From: Tetradesmus obliquus
Taxonomy: Eukaryota; Chlorophyta; Chlorophyceae; Sphaeropleales; Scenedesmaceae
Assembly (NCBI GenBank): GCA_030272155.1
Contig: CP126194.1
Location: 6,687,501 to 6,751,500, forward strand
Reading direction: 5' to 3'
DNA length: 64,000 bases
Below the pieces are notes generated by a model. It did not search any database, was not told the origin of the DNA, and saw only the letters and a list, made by a program, of their open reading frames with translations. Each line of letters starts with the position of its first letter. The first letter of the stretch is position 1. This document shows positions 23,426-36,300 of the stretch, in pieces. The position numbers and the translations under genes are program-made.

Positions 23426-23751
23426 TTGTCGTGAATGAAGTGGTCAGCTATGTTCTGTTTGTGAGGCCGTTTACCATGCATGCATGGTTGCCAGCAGCAG
23501 CAGCAGTAGTGCCTGGAGCTGCAACACGCACAGCATACACACCCGCTCCTCCACACCGCATGTTGCATGACGTACTTTATGACAATGTAACACTGTCACT
23601 ATTTGCTCCATAACATCCCTCACCTGTGTGGATGCAGTAGAAGTCGAAGGCCTTCTTGAAGGCGGGGATGTAGGGCTTGCTCCACGCAGCAGGCATGATG
23701 CTCTTCAGCGGCTTCACGCTGCGCGCCAGCTGGCGCGTCACCATGTTGCCT

Positions 23752-23789
<38 letters not shown>

Positions 23790-26303
23790 GTGAAGCTTAG
23801 CAGCAGCAGATCAACTGCGCACAGAATGTATGCTTCACATTGCTGCAGCAATGCTGCAGGAAGTGCCTCTCTTGCGTCGGATATCCAGTGCTTTGCAGGC
23901 TGCACCACTTGCAAGGAGCAGCTGCTTGCTGACAGGCAGCATTGACGTACTTCCGCATGCAAAGTGCTGCCACACATTGCACACTTCAGCTTGCTTTTGC
24001 AGCCTGTCTTACCTGCCAAAAGCATCTGCTCGCTGATGGGCACAGCATTGCTGCACTTCCCCGAGCACAACTGCTACTAACAATGCACGCATATTGTTAT
24101 TTAACAATGATGTGCGCAGTGGCCTCACCTGCGAAGAGCAGCTGCTCGCTGATGGGCAGCACCTTGGGCCCCAGCTTGGTCATGTTGCCCTGCAGCGCAC
24201 GCGTGCCTACCTGCGGGTGACAACAGCAGCAGCAGCAGCAGAAGGTTGAGGGACAGCACGATGGGAGGAACGCAGCGCAGGCGACACACTCCAACAAGCA
24301 CCAGCATGCTGCTGCATGCTAATGTCACATGCTGTTCCCAAGACATGCTGATTTCAGGAGCAGGCTGTGTGGATTCATCATGCGGTGTCACCAGCCGTCA
24401 GCGCCTGTGTCACTCACCCCCACGATGTCCTTGGTCAGCCTAACCCCCACCAGCTTCTCCTCATCCTCAGTCTGCAGGCAGCAACAGCAAGCACACGCAC
24501 AAGCATGAGCATAAGCATGTTTGTTTGCTACTCCAAAGTGACAGACACAGCCTTGAACATGAAACAAAGCAGCATGTGACATCCTCGTCCTCTGTCTGCA
24601 GGCAGCAACCACAGCAAGCATATACAATTGTCACATTCACTTGAGGACATGCTCAACACAAGCATGACATGCTGACACCAGAGTTGCCATGCACAGCCAT
24701 GCAGTGTTGCTAGTCATGTCACAGCAGCAGCAGCAGCAGCAGCAGCCGCACCTGCATCACGCAGTTGAAGGCCACATCATCCTTGGCCAGGTTGGTGCGC
24801 ACGATGTGCTTCACCCAGTACTTGGACCTGCAGTAGCAGCCAGCACCCAACCACAATTCAGTGCTATGACTTTGATCGGCTCTTCTTCTTGGTGATGATC
24901 CCGCCGAGGCACTGACGCTGCTGCTGCTGCTGCTGAGACGCACTGTGCAGCCAGGTGAGCTGCAGCAGCCCCCGACAGCTGCGCTGCAGGGGTTGCAGCC
25001 CCGCCCTATGTGCCTGTTCAAACAATCGCACCTGCGTGTGTCGCGGGGCTTGTTGGTGAGCAGCACAGCAGCGCCGTTGGCCCTGAACAGGCAGTTGATC
25101 AGCAGCATGGAGGGGTCCTTGCCTGCAGCAGCAGCAGCAGCAGCAAGATGAGAAGATGCTCCGCCACACAGAAAAGCAACCAGCAACACAGATTGCTGCT
25201 GTGGCTGCTGACAAGCGCATGCATCGCCCACAACACCCTACAACTTGGCCACCCCAAAGTACTGCAGATAGGAATGAGGGCAGGGTATACGCTGTGCAGA
25301 CATTCCGGCTCTGAGTACACCTCTCGTGCATCTACTGCTTTGAGCCTTTCTAGCACACCTACGCTGCAGTGTCTGTGGGTAACACGTGTTACCTAGGATA
25401 CTGCAGCGTAGGTGTGCTAGAAAGGCTCAAAGCAGTAGATGCACGAGAGGTGTACTCAGAGGCAAAATGCAGCAAGTCTGCAGGGAGTTGTAGTAGGTGC
25501 GCATTGACATTAACCAGCAGGCAACCACTACAACACCCCACAGACTCGCACTTGAAATCAAGCAAAGCTGTTAAGGCAGCCCCGACCAGAATCAGATTGA
25601 TGGAAACATGTCACGCAAGCATTTAGCACAACACAAACAAGCACCACACATACGGACTGTGGACATAATAACCAACGCACCTGCGTAGAAGGCGTTGGTG
25701 ATGTTCTCGTGGGACACCACCAGCGCGTAGCTGTTGGGGTACAGCTCCAGCATCTCACGAGCCAGGTCAATCGCAATCACGCCAGCGCTGCAGCCCATGC
25801 CACCCTGGAAGCAGCAGCAGCAGCAGCAGCAGGGGCACAAGTGTGCAGCAGCAGGAGTTGAGACACGTGAGCAGAACAGCGAGCTGTGTGCTGGGCACGG
25901 GTCAGCAGTGAGCGTGTCCAGTGTCTGCTGCTCATTCCGTTCAACCACAACATAACACGTTTTAACACTAAAAATAACACGTGCCCTCACCAGAGAGTAG
26001 CCCTTGGTGTTGCCGCCCATCTTGAAGTGGTTCATGATGGTGGTGCTGAGGCTGGGCGTGGGGTTGAACAAGCTGCTGTTGGTGATGACAAAGTTGATCT
26101 GGCTGGCCTTCACACCAGTCTTCTGCAGCAGCTCCTCAACGCAAGAGAAGCAGGTGGCGGCAAACTCAAAGCGCGCAGCCTCCATGCCTGTGGGCAGCAG
26201 CAGCAGCAGCAGCAGCGGCAGAGATTAGTCACGTTATGAGTGCAGTGCCCAGCAGCTCCTCAACACAAGAGAAGCAGGTGGCAGCAAGTGCGCAGCCTCC
26301 ATG

Positions 26304-26335
<32 letters not shown>

Positions 26336-27785
26336 GGGGCCAGCAGCATACGTGAAGTTGTGGATAGTTGCAGTGGCCTCAGCTTGCGCAGTGACTGATG
26401 TTGAGACACGTCACATGGAGCTTGCAGTGTAGGCAAGGCAAGCTCATGCGCAGCTGTGCAGTGCGTGGGTGCTGATGTGTAGGATCCCAGCAGCAAGCAG
26501 GGCATGTGGGTATGCCGCACCTGTCTGTGTCATGTCGCCTGACTGGATTGCAGGCACCACAGCAGTGTCATCTCCGAGGCCAGTCCTGCACACATTGGCA
26601 GCAGCAGCAGCAGCAGCAGCAGCGCAGATGAGCTGCTCAATTTAAGGTGGGGTCATGCATCATTATCATGCATCATTATCAGTGACCAGTTGAGGTGATG
26701 CTGCAGCACTGAGTCTCAGTGATTGTCTGGCAAGCCATGCACTGCGAATGTACCGCAGCAGAGACTTGCCGGGTGTACACTCCTCGCAAACACGCAGTAA
26801 GCCAACCCCTGACATGCTGTCATGTTGTGTGACTTGCTGCCAATGAAGGTGCTGCTGGCGCTGGCGCTGGTGCTGATGTGCAGCTTCCATACATGTGTGC
26901 ATCCCAGTGCCGCAGCTTGCTGCTGCTGCTGCTGATATCGCAGCATGCCGTGTGTGCACCTGTACGCGATCTTCTCCAGGAAATCGACATGCTCTGGAAG
27001 GATCTTGCCACTCTGCTCAGCCAGCGGCCTGATGCGGTTGCGAGGGAACCTCCAGCTGCAGAGCCAAACAGCAGTGCCAGCAGCAGCAGGTGTCACTTCG
27101 GTGGAGGGTGCGAACAGCAGTCACCCTTGGACGGCATCGTTCATCGCACGGCAAGTCGCAGTATGTTAAAAACACTGTCGCAATGCTGTATTGGTTGCTG
27201 TAGAGCGCTCTAGTGCAGTGCGTCCCGCCAGGTGTGGCCAAGAAGTTTTGGGCCCGTTGGTAACCCGAGGGCCTGTTGCTGGCCTATTACTTGATAGATC
27301 GCTGTCAAAAGCCCGACGGCTGCTAGGGCGTGTACACGGGCGCTCAAGTCACTGCGATCAAATGCTAGGCCAACATGACTGGCCTGTACTGGTGCAGCAT
27401 CCACGTGTGTTAAAGCCCGAGTCAATAATATGTGTTGCTGTCAACTAGATAAACATGCCCACGAGACCATGCAGCCCTGTGATCTACTGCTGCTGGCCGT
27501 GTCCCACACCAGGCGCACTGACCTTGGATCATGAGCGTGCACAGAAAAGTCCAACACGTAGACGTTCGGCTTGCTTGGCAGCAAAGCATAGGCCAGCAGC
27601 AGCAGCGAAGCGATCCCCGCAAGCACGTTGATCGACAGAGTGACCTGCTGCAGGGGCAGATCGCCAGCAAACTGCGTCAAGACATCTTTGGGCACCAGAT
27701 TGGTCAATGTCTGTGATACTGCGGGGATGTAGCCGCTGCCGGCCACTCCCACTGCCACAGCTAGCACTAGAGCTAACGGACGCAT
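22118..27785 (-). CDS. KCS: 3-ketoacyl-CoA synthase (FAE1-type very-long-chain fatty acid condensing enzyme)
   Basis: KCS condenses malonyl-CoA with acyl-CoA in ER fatty-acid elongation. Thirteen minus-strand exons (27523-27785, 26960-27055, 26521-26585, 25991-26187, 25681-25804, 25032-25122, 24752-24827, 24418-24471, 24129-24210, 23624-23749, 23266-23374, 22950-23051, 22118-22676) sum to 1944 nt, 647 residues. Two N-terminal hydrophobic segments (about residues 4-22 and 50-68) precede [15 protein letters not shown], the usual KCS entry. The triad is complete: Cys212 in GGMGCSAG, His390 in YCIHTGG, Asn423 in FRFGNTSS, close to the plant FAE1 numbering. [20 protein letters not shown] and [13 protein letters not shown] are also family motifs. 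Odd: about 180 residues beyond the usual C-terminus, Ala/Glu-rich then Ser/Gln-rich. Several introns hold partial exon copies. Confidence 0.95.
22770..22900. repeat. Tandem repeat in KCS intron 12
   Basis: The motif AACATGTCATTTGCTCATGT occurs twice about 60 bp apart, with flanking CAGGCGGACGTC/CAGGCAGACGTC also duplicated. Confidence 0.8.
23195..23252. repeat. GTTATAACAGTG short tandem repeat in KCS intron 11
   Basis: Four or five imperfect 10-14 bp units (TATAACAGTG) lie just downstream of exon 11 on the coding strand. Confidence 0.8.
23375..23424. repeat. CAG/CTG array abutting the KCS exon 11 acceptor
   Basis: About fifteen CAG triplets on the plus strand, which is CTG on the coding strand, end directly in CCAG at the 3' splice site of exon 11 (exon edge 23374). 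Confidence 0.92.
23855..24065 (-). repeat. Decayed copies of KCS exon 9 donor edge
   Basis: Segments near 24008-24050 (ACCTGCCAAAAGCATCTGCT on the plus strand) and 23900-23945 resemble the end of exon 9 with its donor at 24121-24175 (ACCTGCGAAGAGCAGCTGCT). They sit in intron 9, downstream in transcription order. Confidence 0.75.
24580..24612 (-). repeat. Copy of KCS exon 8 acceptor edge
   Basis: The plus-strand run TCCTCGTCCTCTGTCTGCAG at 24582-24601 repeats TCCTCATCCTCAGTCTGCAG at the exon 8 acceptor (24458-24477). It creates a second possible 3' splice site. Confidence 0.85.
25309..25461. repeat. 62-bp perfect inverted repeat with a 16-bp inner palindrome, in KCS intron 5
   Basis: Positions 25309-25370 and 25400-25461 are exact reverse complements over 62 bp. 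The 29-nt loop contains the perfect palindrome GGTAACACGTGTTACC (25378-25393). Transcribed with the KCS pre-mRNA, it would fold into a very stable ~150-nt hairpin. Long intronic hairpins of this type are known sources of small RNAs in green algae. Whether this one is processed is inference. A recent inverted duplication or a palindromic mobile-element fragment is the alternative. Confidence 0.9.
26245..26340 (-). repeat. Copy of KCS exon 4 acceptor edge
   Basis: Plus-strand 26249-26312 (CAGCTCCTCAACACAAGAGA through GCCTCCATG and a CAG run) repeats 26131-26210 of exon 4 and its acceptor. A short internal deletion removes the phrase encoding part of FEFAAT. Confidence 0.88.
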
Positions 27786-28124
27786 GTTGTCTTTTGCGCA
27801 AGAGTTCTCAAGCGTTGATTAATAAACTTATGGTATGCGTCTGATGGTGTCCAGCAGGACGTTCTCACCTAATGTAGGAAACCCGCACGCTTCTTTGGAC
27901 CCTGTGTAACACCTTCGACCGACATTCAAATGAGACGAGTGAGACGAACGTGCAGCTTTCTGAACTGAATTGTATGCTTCCCATCACGTTAATTAAGTCG
28001 AAATGCTACATTCAGGGGAGCGAAAACGTCACAGGGCTAGAACTACATCAACCACATGGTGCAGACAGCTGCCCTGCAGTTTCCACCCCCACTGGAGTTC
28101 CTGCAACCACAATGCACAGCACCC
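27786..28124. promoter_or_regulatory. Intergenic region upstream of KCS
   Basis: This 339-bp gap separates the stop of the large minus-strand gene from the KCS start codon, so it must hold that gene's 3' end and the KCS promoter/5' leader. It is comparatively AT-rich. I see no unambiguous TATA box or known regulatory motif. Confidence 0.45.
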
Positions 28125-30281
28125 CTACGCCTCCCGCAGCGCCTGCTGCTGCTCCTGCCGCTGCAGCTGCCGCCGCCGCCACACGCGCTGCAGCACATTC
28201 GCCGCATTCTCCACCATCGCCGGCTCCATCCGCCTGTGCCGCAGCAGCTGCTGCCCCATGGCCTTGATTCTGCCGCCCAGCGGCAGCCGCTGCATGCGTG
28301 CCAGCGCTAGCTGAGGGTCCTGCTCCTCCAGCAGATACGCGATGCCCCCGCAGCCGCCCACCAGCAGCAGCGCCGCATCTTCAAGCCGCACCAGGCCCCC
28401 TTCCAGATGGTCACTGGCCAGCGCCTCCACGTCAGCATCAGCGCCCAGCAGGCTGTCCAGGTAGCCCTGCATGCAGTACAACAGCACACGAACACCATTA
28501 TTCGGACGACTGCATGGTGACGATTAGGGTGAAAGGTAGAGGGGCACTGATGCTGGTCACTTGCCAGCGCCTCCACGTCAGCGTCAGCACCCAACAGGCT
28601 GTCCAGGTAGCCCTGCACACAAAACAGATATCAATAAAAGACCAGTGTCACGACAGTTGTATGGGGCAACAGGGTTGTGGGGCGCTGATGCTGGTTGCTG
28701 GCCAGCGCCTCCACGTCAGCGTCAGCGCCCAGCAGCCTCTCCAGAAAGGCCTGCATGCTCAGGCAGCACAGCCGGCAATGCGACTGTCAAGTTTGTTAGG
28801 CTCAAAGTGCCTGCGTAGAAGTCGGCAGTGCTGTCACACACGAGCTTGTCCATCCCGCTAGCGTACCTGTGTGGAGGTGTTGATCAGTCCAAGCAGGAGG
28901 TTAACATACGCCTTGAGCCGCGCATCGCCAGCAGCACCAGCAGCCGTCACGCCAGCCAGCTGCACCTGCAGCGCCCGCGCCCTGTCCCCTGCCGCGTCCA
29001 GCGCCGCCTGCCAATAGGGCAGCAGCGCGGAGCTGTGCCGCGTCAGCAGCACCGCCAGCAGGCTGAAGAACACCTGCAGCGCAGACAGGCAGCAGCAGGG
29101 CAGCAAGGCATTCACGAAGGCATGGGAGGTGATCTGAGAGCACAGCAGACCAGCATTGCTTGCAGGTGAACGGTTGTGCATTTACCATGCCTAAAACTGT
29201 CATATTACAGCAGGCTGCAGAAGCAGTGTAGTGCTGTGCTAGCTGCGCAAGCCAGGCAGCAATCACACGCCACAGCTACATGCCGTGCACAGCACCAGCA
29301 ATGCATCCCAGCACTGCCCTGCCTCAGCACATCCAGCTGCAGCTCGTCAACAGCCTGATCACCGTCCTCACAGCAGCAGCAATGCACTCAAAACATCAAC
29401 GTATCGCAACCAAACAGCAGCAGATCCTGCAGCAGACACGCACTACTGCCGCGCTGCGCTGCAGCGGCCGCTGGCAGCCTTTTCGCTTTGCACACCTGTG
29501 CCTCAGCGTCGTCCTCCTCCAGCCGAGCAGGGTGCAATCACTCCCCAGCTTGATGACTGTCCGCATAACAGCAGCATTGCACTCAAACACCAACTCATTG
29601 TAGTCAAGCAGCAGACCCTGCAGCACAAAACATGCTGCCGTAGTGCGGCACCACTGCTCCGCGGTGGCTGCTGGCGGCCTTTCCACACCTGTGCTTCAGC
29701 GTCGTCCTCCTCCAGCCGCGCAGGGTGCAATAACCCCCCAGCCTGGACACCAACCGCACAACAGCAGCCTTGCACTCACACACCAACTCATCGTTTTCAA
29801 ACAGCAGATCCTGCTGCATAAAACAGCTTGCGGCCTTTCCGCACCTGCGCCTCAGCGTCGTCCTCCTCCAGCCGCGCAGGGTGCAGCAGGTTGAGCTTGA
29901 TGTGCTCCCGCACCACAGCCGTGCCCGTCACGCCAGCCACAAACGCCTCACGGCTGAGCTCGGTCACTGAAGGCACTGCCACCTGCTCTGGCGGCATGTC
30001 GCGCACAAAGCCCTCTGCGGTGGACACAAATACGTTGATGTTGTCCGACACCTGCGCAGGCGAGACAGACGTTGTGGTGTGTAAGAGGGTGTTGTTTTGA
30101 CGCAGCCAGGTGCAGATGCGGCGCAGTGCATACAACACAGCCGCATGCGATAGGACAGCAGCATGCTGGGCGGTAGGTGGCACTGGCATGCAAGGTGTGT
30201 CTACTCTACATTGGGATTTGCAGAGCTTCGCACACCGCTGGGCATGTGTTACTGCTGACAGGTCTCTGCTTTTGCAGCAGG

Positions 30282-30317
<36 letters not shown>

Positions 30318-33300
30318 GCTGCGCCTCACCTGTGCGTCTGTTGCTGCTGGGCTCATGGCCTTCACAAAGCCGCGCGCCAGTACCACGCTCACAATGCCGC
30401 AGCGCTGCGCATCCAGCGCGGCAAAGCGCTCCTCGCCAAAGCTGGCAATGAACCTGATCCAGTGCAGATATTCAGCACCAGCAGCAGCAGCAGCAGCAGC
30501 TGAGCACGTTGCAGTATCAACACGCACTGCCGCCTCCTGCAGCCTTGCGCCAATGCATGAGGTAGGGAGAGCCTGCAGCACCAGCAGGTCATTGCGCCCT
30601 GCAACAGTCAGCCCCGCCAGCAGCAAGCTGATGTGCTGAGGTATCAGCTGCACATTCAACACGTTTTTGCTGCCAGCAGCTGCAGCACGACATTCCCTCA
30701 AGGCTGTCCCATAACAACGCCAACTCTGCCAACAGCACCCAATAACACCACCGCGCACTCACTTGTTGATGCGCAGGATCTCCTTGCACAGGATGAGCAG
30801 GAAGCGGATGCGCGGCAGCTTGTAGAAGCTCTCCGGCAGCTCCTCCTGCAGCAGCAGCACGTGTTCATAAAACAGATATCGCTCGTCAGCTCAGTCGGCA
30901 AGCTCTCATATGATTAATTGCGCGTGATGACCAGTGATCCAGGCACACCCGGGCTAGCATGTACTGCTGGTCATGCGAGATGTAGCATGTGCACACAAAC
31001 ACAGCCCGCCGCGGCACCTCCTTGGCGCCGCCGCCTGCCGCGCCCTTTGCATCTTTCGCCGCCGCCTCGCGCCGCTCGCGCCGCAGCCGCTCCACGTCAG
31101 CCTCGTCAGCCGGCACGCTGGCCATGTGCAGGAACTCGTTGAAGCGGTTGCGCGCAGCCTGCAGCACAAGATGACATCAACCATGTGTGATGTGTTCTGG
31201 CCACATGCACTACGGCACATTTTATGTGAACAGCAGTAGATAGTTGCCCAATTCCTGCCGCTGCGAATCCCGAGCAATGCAAAGTGCTTTCAGCAGCTGC
31301 CGCGATCAAAGCATACATGATGTCTGCATGTGTGGGCCCGTCAACCCTCTGACCCTCCCTACTGCCAATCTGCGCCTCATCATCACCCACCTGTGCGCGC
31401 ATGCCCAGCACCGCATCCGCCACCCACACCGCCTTGTACAGGCACACCCAGGCGTACGCCTCGTCCTTGGAGGGCTCCCGCGGGTACTCGATGCAGGCCA
31501 GTTTGGCGGGCTGCAGCAGCACACATACAACACGCAGCAGCGTCACATCAAGGAATGAGTCATACAGGTGAGCTCGATGCAGGCCAGCACATAGACAGCA
31601 CAGTAGCACAGACAGCAGGCAAGCAGCAGCGCCGCATTCAGGATCAAGCCTTGAGCACTTCTTTGTGGTACAGTTGAGAAGACGGACAAATGTCAGAGGC
31701 AGGCTTGGCCATATGCTGTGCGGCTGCCATGCTAGGAGCACATTGTGGCCCAGCACACATCTGCGGCATGACAGTCCACCAGCTGCAGCTGCACTGCATG
31801 CTGCTGTAAGGAACCACATTCGTAACTGCTGCAGCCTCTTCAGCTGCAAGTCCACGTTCCTATCACCCTGGACAACAGGTGGCAGCACACAAACTGCTGC
31901 ACGCAGCCCCACCTGCAGGCACAGCGCCTGCGCGTTCAAAAAGTCCAGGAAAATGGACACGTCCCACTCCTCGCTCAGCAGCCGCGCAAAGGCCTCCAGG
32001 CGCAGGTCTGAGCGCTGGTGCAGCGCCAGCGTGTTAACCAGGCTGCCCACGTTCTCGTTGACCAGCGCGCGCTGCCCATACCTGCGGCGGATATACATTG
32101 TCAACATGTTACAGGGTTGATTAGGTTTAGGGCGACTATTTCTTGCCACGCATGCAGCATGCATCAGCTGACTGTGTTTGTGCATCAGCTGATTGGCGAG
32201 ATTTCATCATCAGCCAGGGCTTTGGCATAAGTTGTCGACATGATGCAAGGCTGCTCACTTGTTGTGGAAGTAGGCAAACACGATCTCGGGCACGCTCTGC
32301 TTCTTGATCATGTCTGCGCGCCCCAGCTTGCGCAGCAGCGTCTCGCCTAACGCAGCAGCGGCAGCAGCAGCGGCATCAGCAGCGGCAGCAGGAGAAGCAA
32401 CCGCAACAGCATCAGCCCCTGCCCTTGCGAAAGACAGACGCGCATCAGCAGTCAGCAATGCAAATGATACAAAACAGACATACAATTGTGCACAGATGAT
32501 AGCTGCCTGTTGCATGAGCACTAAGCAATATCAGTAAGCCAGGGCCGCACCCTCTTTGTAGATGCTCTCCACCACCGCCATCAGCCAGCCCTTGGGCTTG
32601 GGCTTGGCGTTCTTGTGCTGTGCCATGGCCTCAATCAGGCGGGCATTCTTGGGCAGGCGGCCCAGCCGTGCCTGCGCGGGCGCCTCCGACAGTGCAGCAG
32701 CAGGCGCCGCTGCGCCCGTTGCGCCGCTGCAGGATGAATAGTGAAGGGTGAGCAGTCGCACCACACCACAAGGCATGTTGATGGCAGCCACACAGCAACA
32801 ACTAATCCATAATTTTGGCGTAGTGCAACAATACCGCTGTGGCAACTGCAGCGCACATGCAGAATTTGGCAGGCTTGCATGCTGTGCGCAATCAGCTTGC
32901 GTAGCACATGCAGCTTGCTGAATGAATCCTTGACCTGTTTACAGCTGCACAATATTTTCTGACTGTCAAAGCACAACCACCAAGCATGCCCTGTTTACCT
33001 GGCATCGCCAGCATCATCCTCAGCAGCAGCTGACTGGTTTGCATCTTTTGAACCGCCAGAAGCCCCTGCGCCAGCCCTGCCTGCTGCCCCACCCTTCTGC
33101 TTTGCAGCTTGGCTCTTCAGTGCCTCGCGCAGTGCTTTGCGGCCTGCTGCTGCAGATGCTGCTGCTGACTTGCCAGCCCTGCGTGCCGCTGCGTTGGCTC
33201 CCGCTGCAGCTGCTGTTCGTGGCGTGCTGTCCCCTGACGGTGCACCCTCGCCTTCATCATCATACTGCAAGGACACACAACACAGCGGAAACAGCAGCTC

Positions 33301-36300
33301 AGCAAGCTGTTGGCAGCTGGCAACAGCAAGCCCATGTTACAGTCTCCTGCTGCTGGAGGTGTATGCATTACATACATTACATTACATTACATGCTCCACT
33401 CAATGAGGAGTGGGAACCCCAATCAGGAGCCAACAAGAGGCTCTTAAGGGGAGTAAACATCGCATGCAGCCAGCACAACCACAGATCTCATGCAACCAGT
33501 CACTGTCTCCGCTTTCCCTGTCAGACATAGACTTGCAGCTGCATGCTAATCAGGCTCACCCGCAATGGCCGGCTGGAGCTTGGAGGCGTCTCCTCAAAGT
33601 CGGTGCTGTCATCATGCACAGCAGCAGCACTCAGCGGCAGCAGCGGCACCTCAGGCAGCGCTGCCGCAGCAGCAGCAGCGCCAATCTGGCTGCTGCGCTG
33701 GCTGGGAGCTGGCACCTTGTCATCGCCGCCTTCTGACATGCGGCTCCTGCGGCGCGCCTTGCTGTTGGTGCTGCTGGAGGCTCCAGCTGCACTGCCAGCA
33801 GCAGGCTTGGCAGCAGTGCCTGCTGCTGCAGCCTTGCTGCCCTTCTGCTTTGCAGCTGCTTGGATTGAAGCCTCCCCTGCAGAGGCTTCCAGTGCGGTTT
33901 CTGCCTCGCTTTCTGCAACGTCCCCTGAGAGCTGCCGCTCCTCTGCTCGCTTGGCATTAACAGGTGCCTTCTTGCCCGCTTCACCTGCCGCTGCCCTGGC
34001 CCTGTTTGCTTTGCCGTTGGCGTTGGCCCTGCCGCTGCCACCAGCTGCTGCGTCCGCTGCATCATCATCAATATAACCGATGTTGCTTGCTGTTCGCGCT
34101 CTGCTGCGCCCACCAGCTCCTCCACCACCACCACCACCACCAGCAGCAGCAGCAGCAGCAGCAACTGCTGCTCCTGCATTGCCACCTGTGTCAGCCTCAC
34201 CGCTGCCTTGCATAGTACTGTCTGCAAGCCCAGCGCCAGCCTGCACGCCTACGCTCCTGAGTTGCAACCTGCTGCGGTTGCTTGGAGGTGTGCGGGGTGT
34301 GCGCCGTGCAGAGTTGAGGACTTCCTGCGTGCTCCTGCGTGCAGCTGATGGCTCCTCGTCGCCGCTGTCCATTGCACCAGCCTCGATGGTCTGCAGCGTC
34401 GCACAGAAACATAGGCGTCATCTCCAGCATGCAGATGTGTCCAGGGTAACAACCACTTTACAAAGCAGCACATAGGCGGCTCCGACCAACATGCAGCTAC
34501 TCTGCAGCTGCAGCAGCTGCTGAGCAGCTACAGCATCCTCTGATCATGCCTGCATGGACGCACCTCATAGGCATCCACGAGGCGCTGCACAGTCTCCGGC
34601 TCATGGTCCCGGAAGCCGCCCTTCTGGCGCGCCCTGGCGGCAAAGCTGTCGCCAGCTTGGCAGTCCGCAGACTGCAGCACCTGCCAGCCATAAACAGCAG
34701 CAATACAAGTGGTGGGCGCAGAGCAGAAGTCCCGGAGCTGAATGGATTCGTTCAAACGTTGCATAAGACACGACGGAACTTTGTGCGCATCATGACTATG
34801 CACCAATACACGGGCCAATTGAACCAGTCAGAAGCTTGCGACAGTGCTGTTGTGGCCGCCTCACCTGCACCATGCGGTTCCGCTCCTCACTGCTCAGCGC
34901 CTGCCCCACCAGCCGTGCATTGCCGTCCCCAAGCGCAGCCAGCAGCACCACAGCTTCATTGGGGTCCATCAGCCCTAGCAGCTGCGCTACAGCATTCGGG
35001 TCCATGTTGGCCAGCAGTGCGGCCTTGTCCTGCAGGGTGATGCATGTAACACATAACATTATTATTTAAAAGACTGTCTTGGCAGAAGCAGCACCATGTT
35101 GCCTTGTCCTGCAGGGTTTGACAAATTCCCACGCCTACGTGAGTCAGATCAATGACTGGTGCATCGGCAGAAGCAGCATATGGCCACCTGCACCAGCAGC
35201 TGGTCTGGCAGACGCCTGGCCAGACAATACAAAGCCATTTTCAACTGCAGGAACCCAGAGTCCATGTCCAGCAGGCAGGTGTCTTGCATGCAGTTCCCAC
35301 TGCGTCCCCACCTTGCAGCTTGCTGAGGATGCTTGTGACAGTGTGACTCGTCAAGAACAGCACAGCAGCGCGCATCACTGTGCTCACCTGCACGCTCATG
35401 TAGCTCATGATGCTGTAGGCGTTTGCTGCATCCAGCTCCATCATGGTGTCCATCACGGGAGACTCCATGTTTGAGCCGCCAGTCAGCGACAGCAGCTGCA
35501 CAGCACGGCAAGGCAGCACAGCCGCAGCTCAGCGCGCGGGAGACACAGGCGGCAATTGACTGGACATGGCAGTGCATGTCACGCACCTGCTGCAGGTTTT
35601 TCAGCAGCCCTGCACTGCTTATTACTGCATGTGCTGGAGGTGATACCACTCACACAATCTTTCGTCCTTAGCCATGGATTTCGCAATAAAGCACGATGTG
35701 ACGGTGCTGCACAGGTCAAGCAATATGCCCTCAGCCATTGTGGCCAACATGCCGGGGCCCAAAAAAACATCACTCGACATACATCAACTTCCATCAAGTC
35801 AAAAACACACACCTCTGGGCTGTCTGGCCTTCCATCCTGGGCCTGCTGCAGCGCATCCTCCATGGAGGCAAGCGTGACGGCTGCTGCGCGCGGCGCCATG
35901 CTCTCAATGATGCTGTTGCGCGCGTCAGCATCCATGTGCATGAGCTTGCTTGCTGCCTTGCTTGCTCCCATCTCTGCAGGTGCAGAATGTTGGCCCGCAC
36001 TTGTCAGTCATAAGTGCAGTGCAAGCCGCATGCAAATGCAGCCATGGTTATGCAGCTGCGCAAATTTCTGCAAGCAGCAGTGCCAGCGCAACAACAGCTG
36101 CCCCCTGTTGCAGGAACCACAGGGCCACACGCGCCGCCGTCCTCCATTCTTTGCTATACACAGCATGCTTTGGCTGACTGTGTGCTGCGTCTCGCAAGAC
36201 CTCAAAATCCATGCAAAACATGCGTGACCTCATGCAGCACATTACAAGGCCTTGCACTAACGCTACTAGGATTCACAGGCGCTTCACACCAAGTTTACAA

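Noticed and set aside
32113..32130. GGTTTAGGG as telomeric repeat
   Set aside because: A single TTTAGGG unit occurs, with no tandem array.
33543..34076. Long open frame on the plus strand opposite the large gene
   Set aside because: It is the mirror of the Ala/Lys-rich exon 33560-34390 of the minus-strand gene, which is supported by phase-consistent junctions on both sides.
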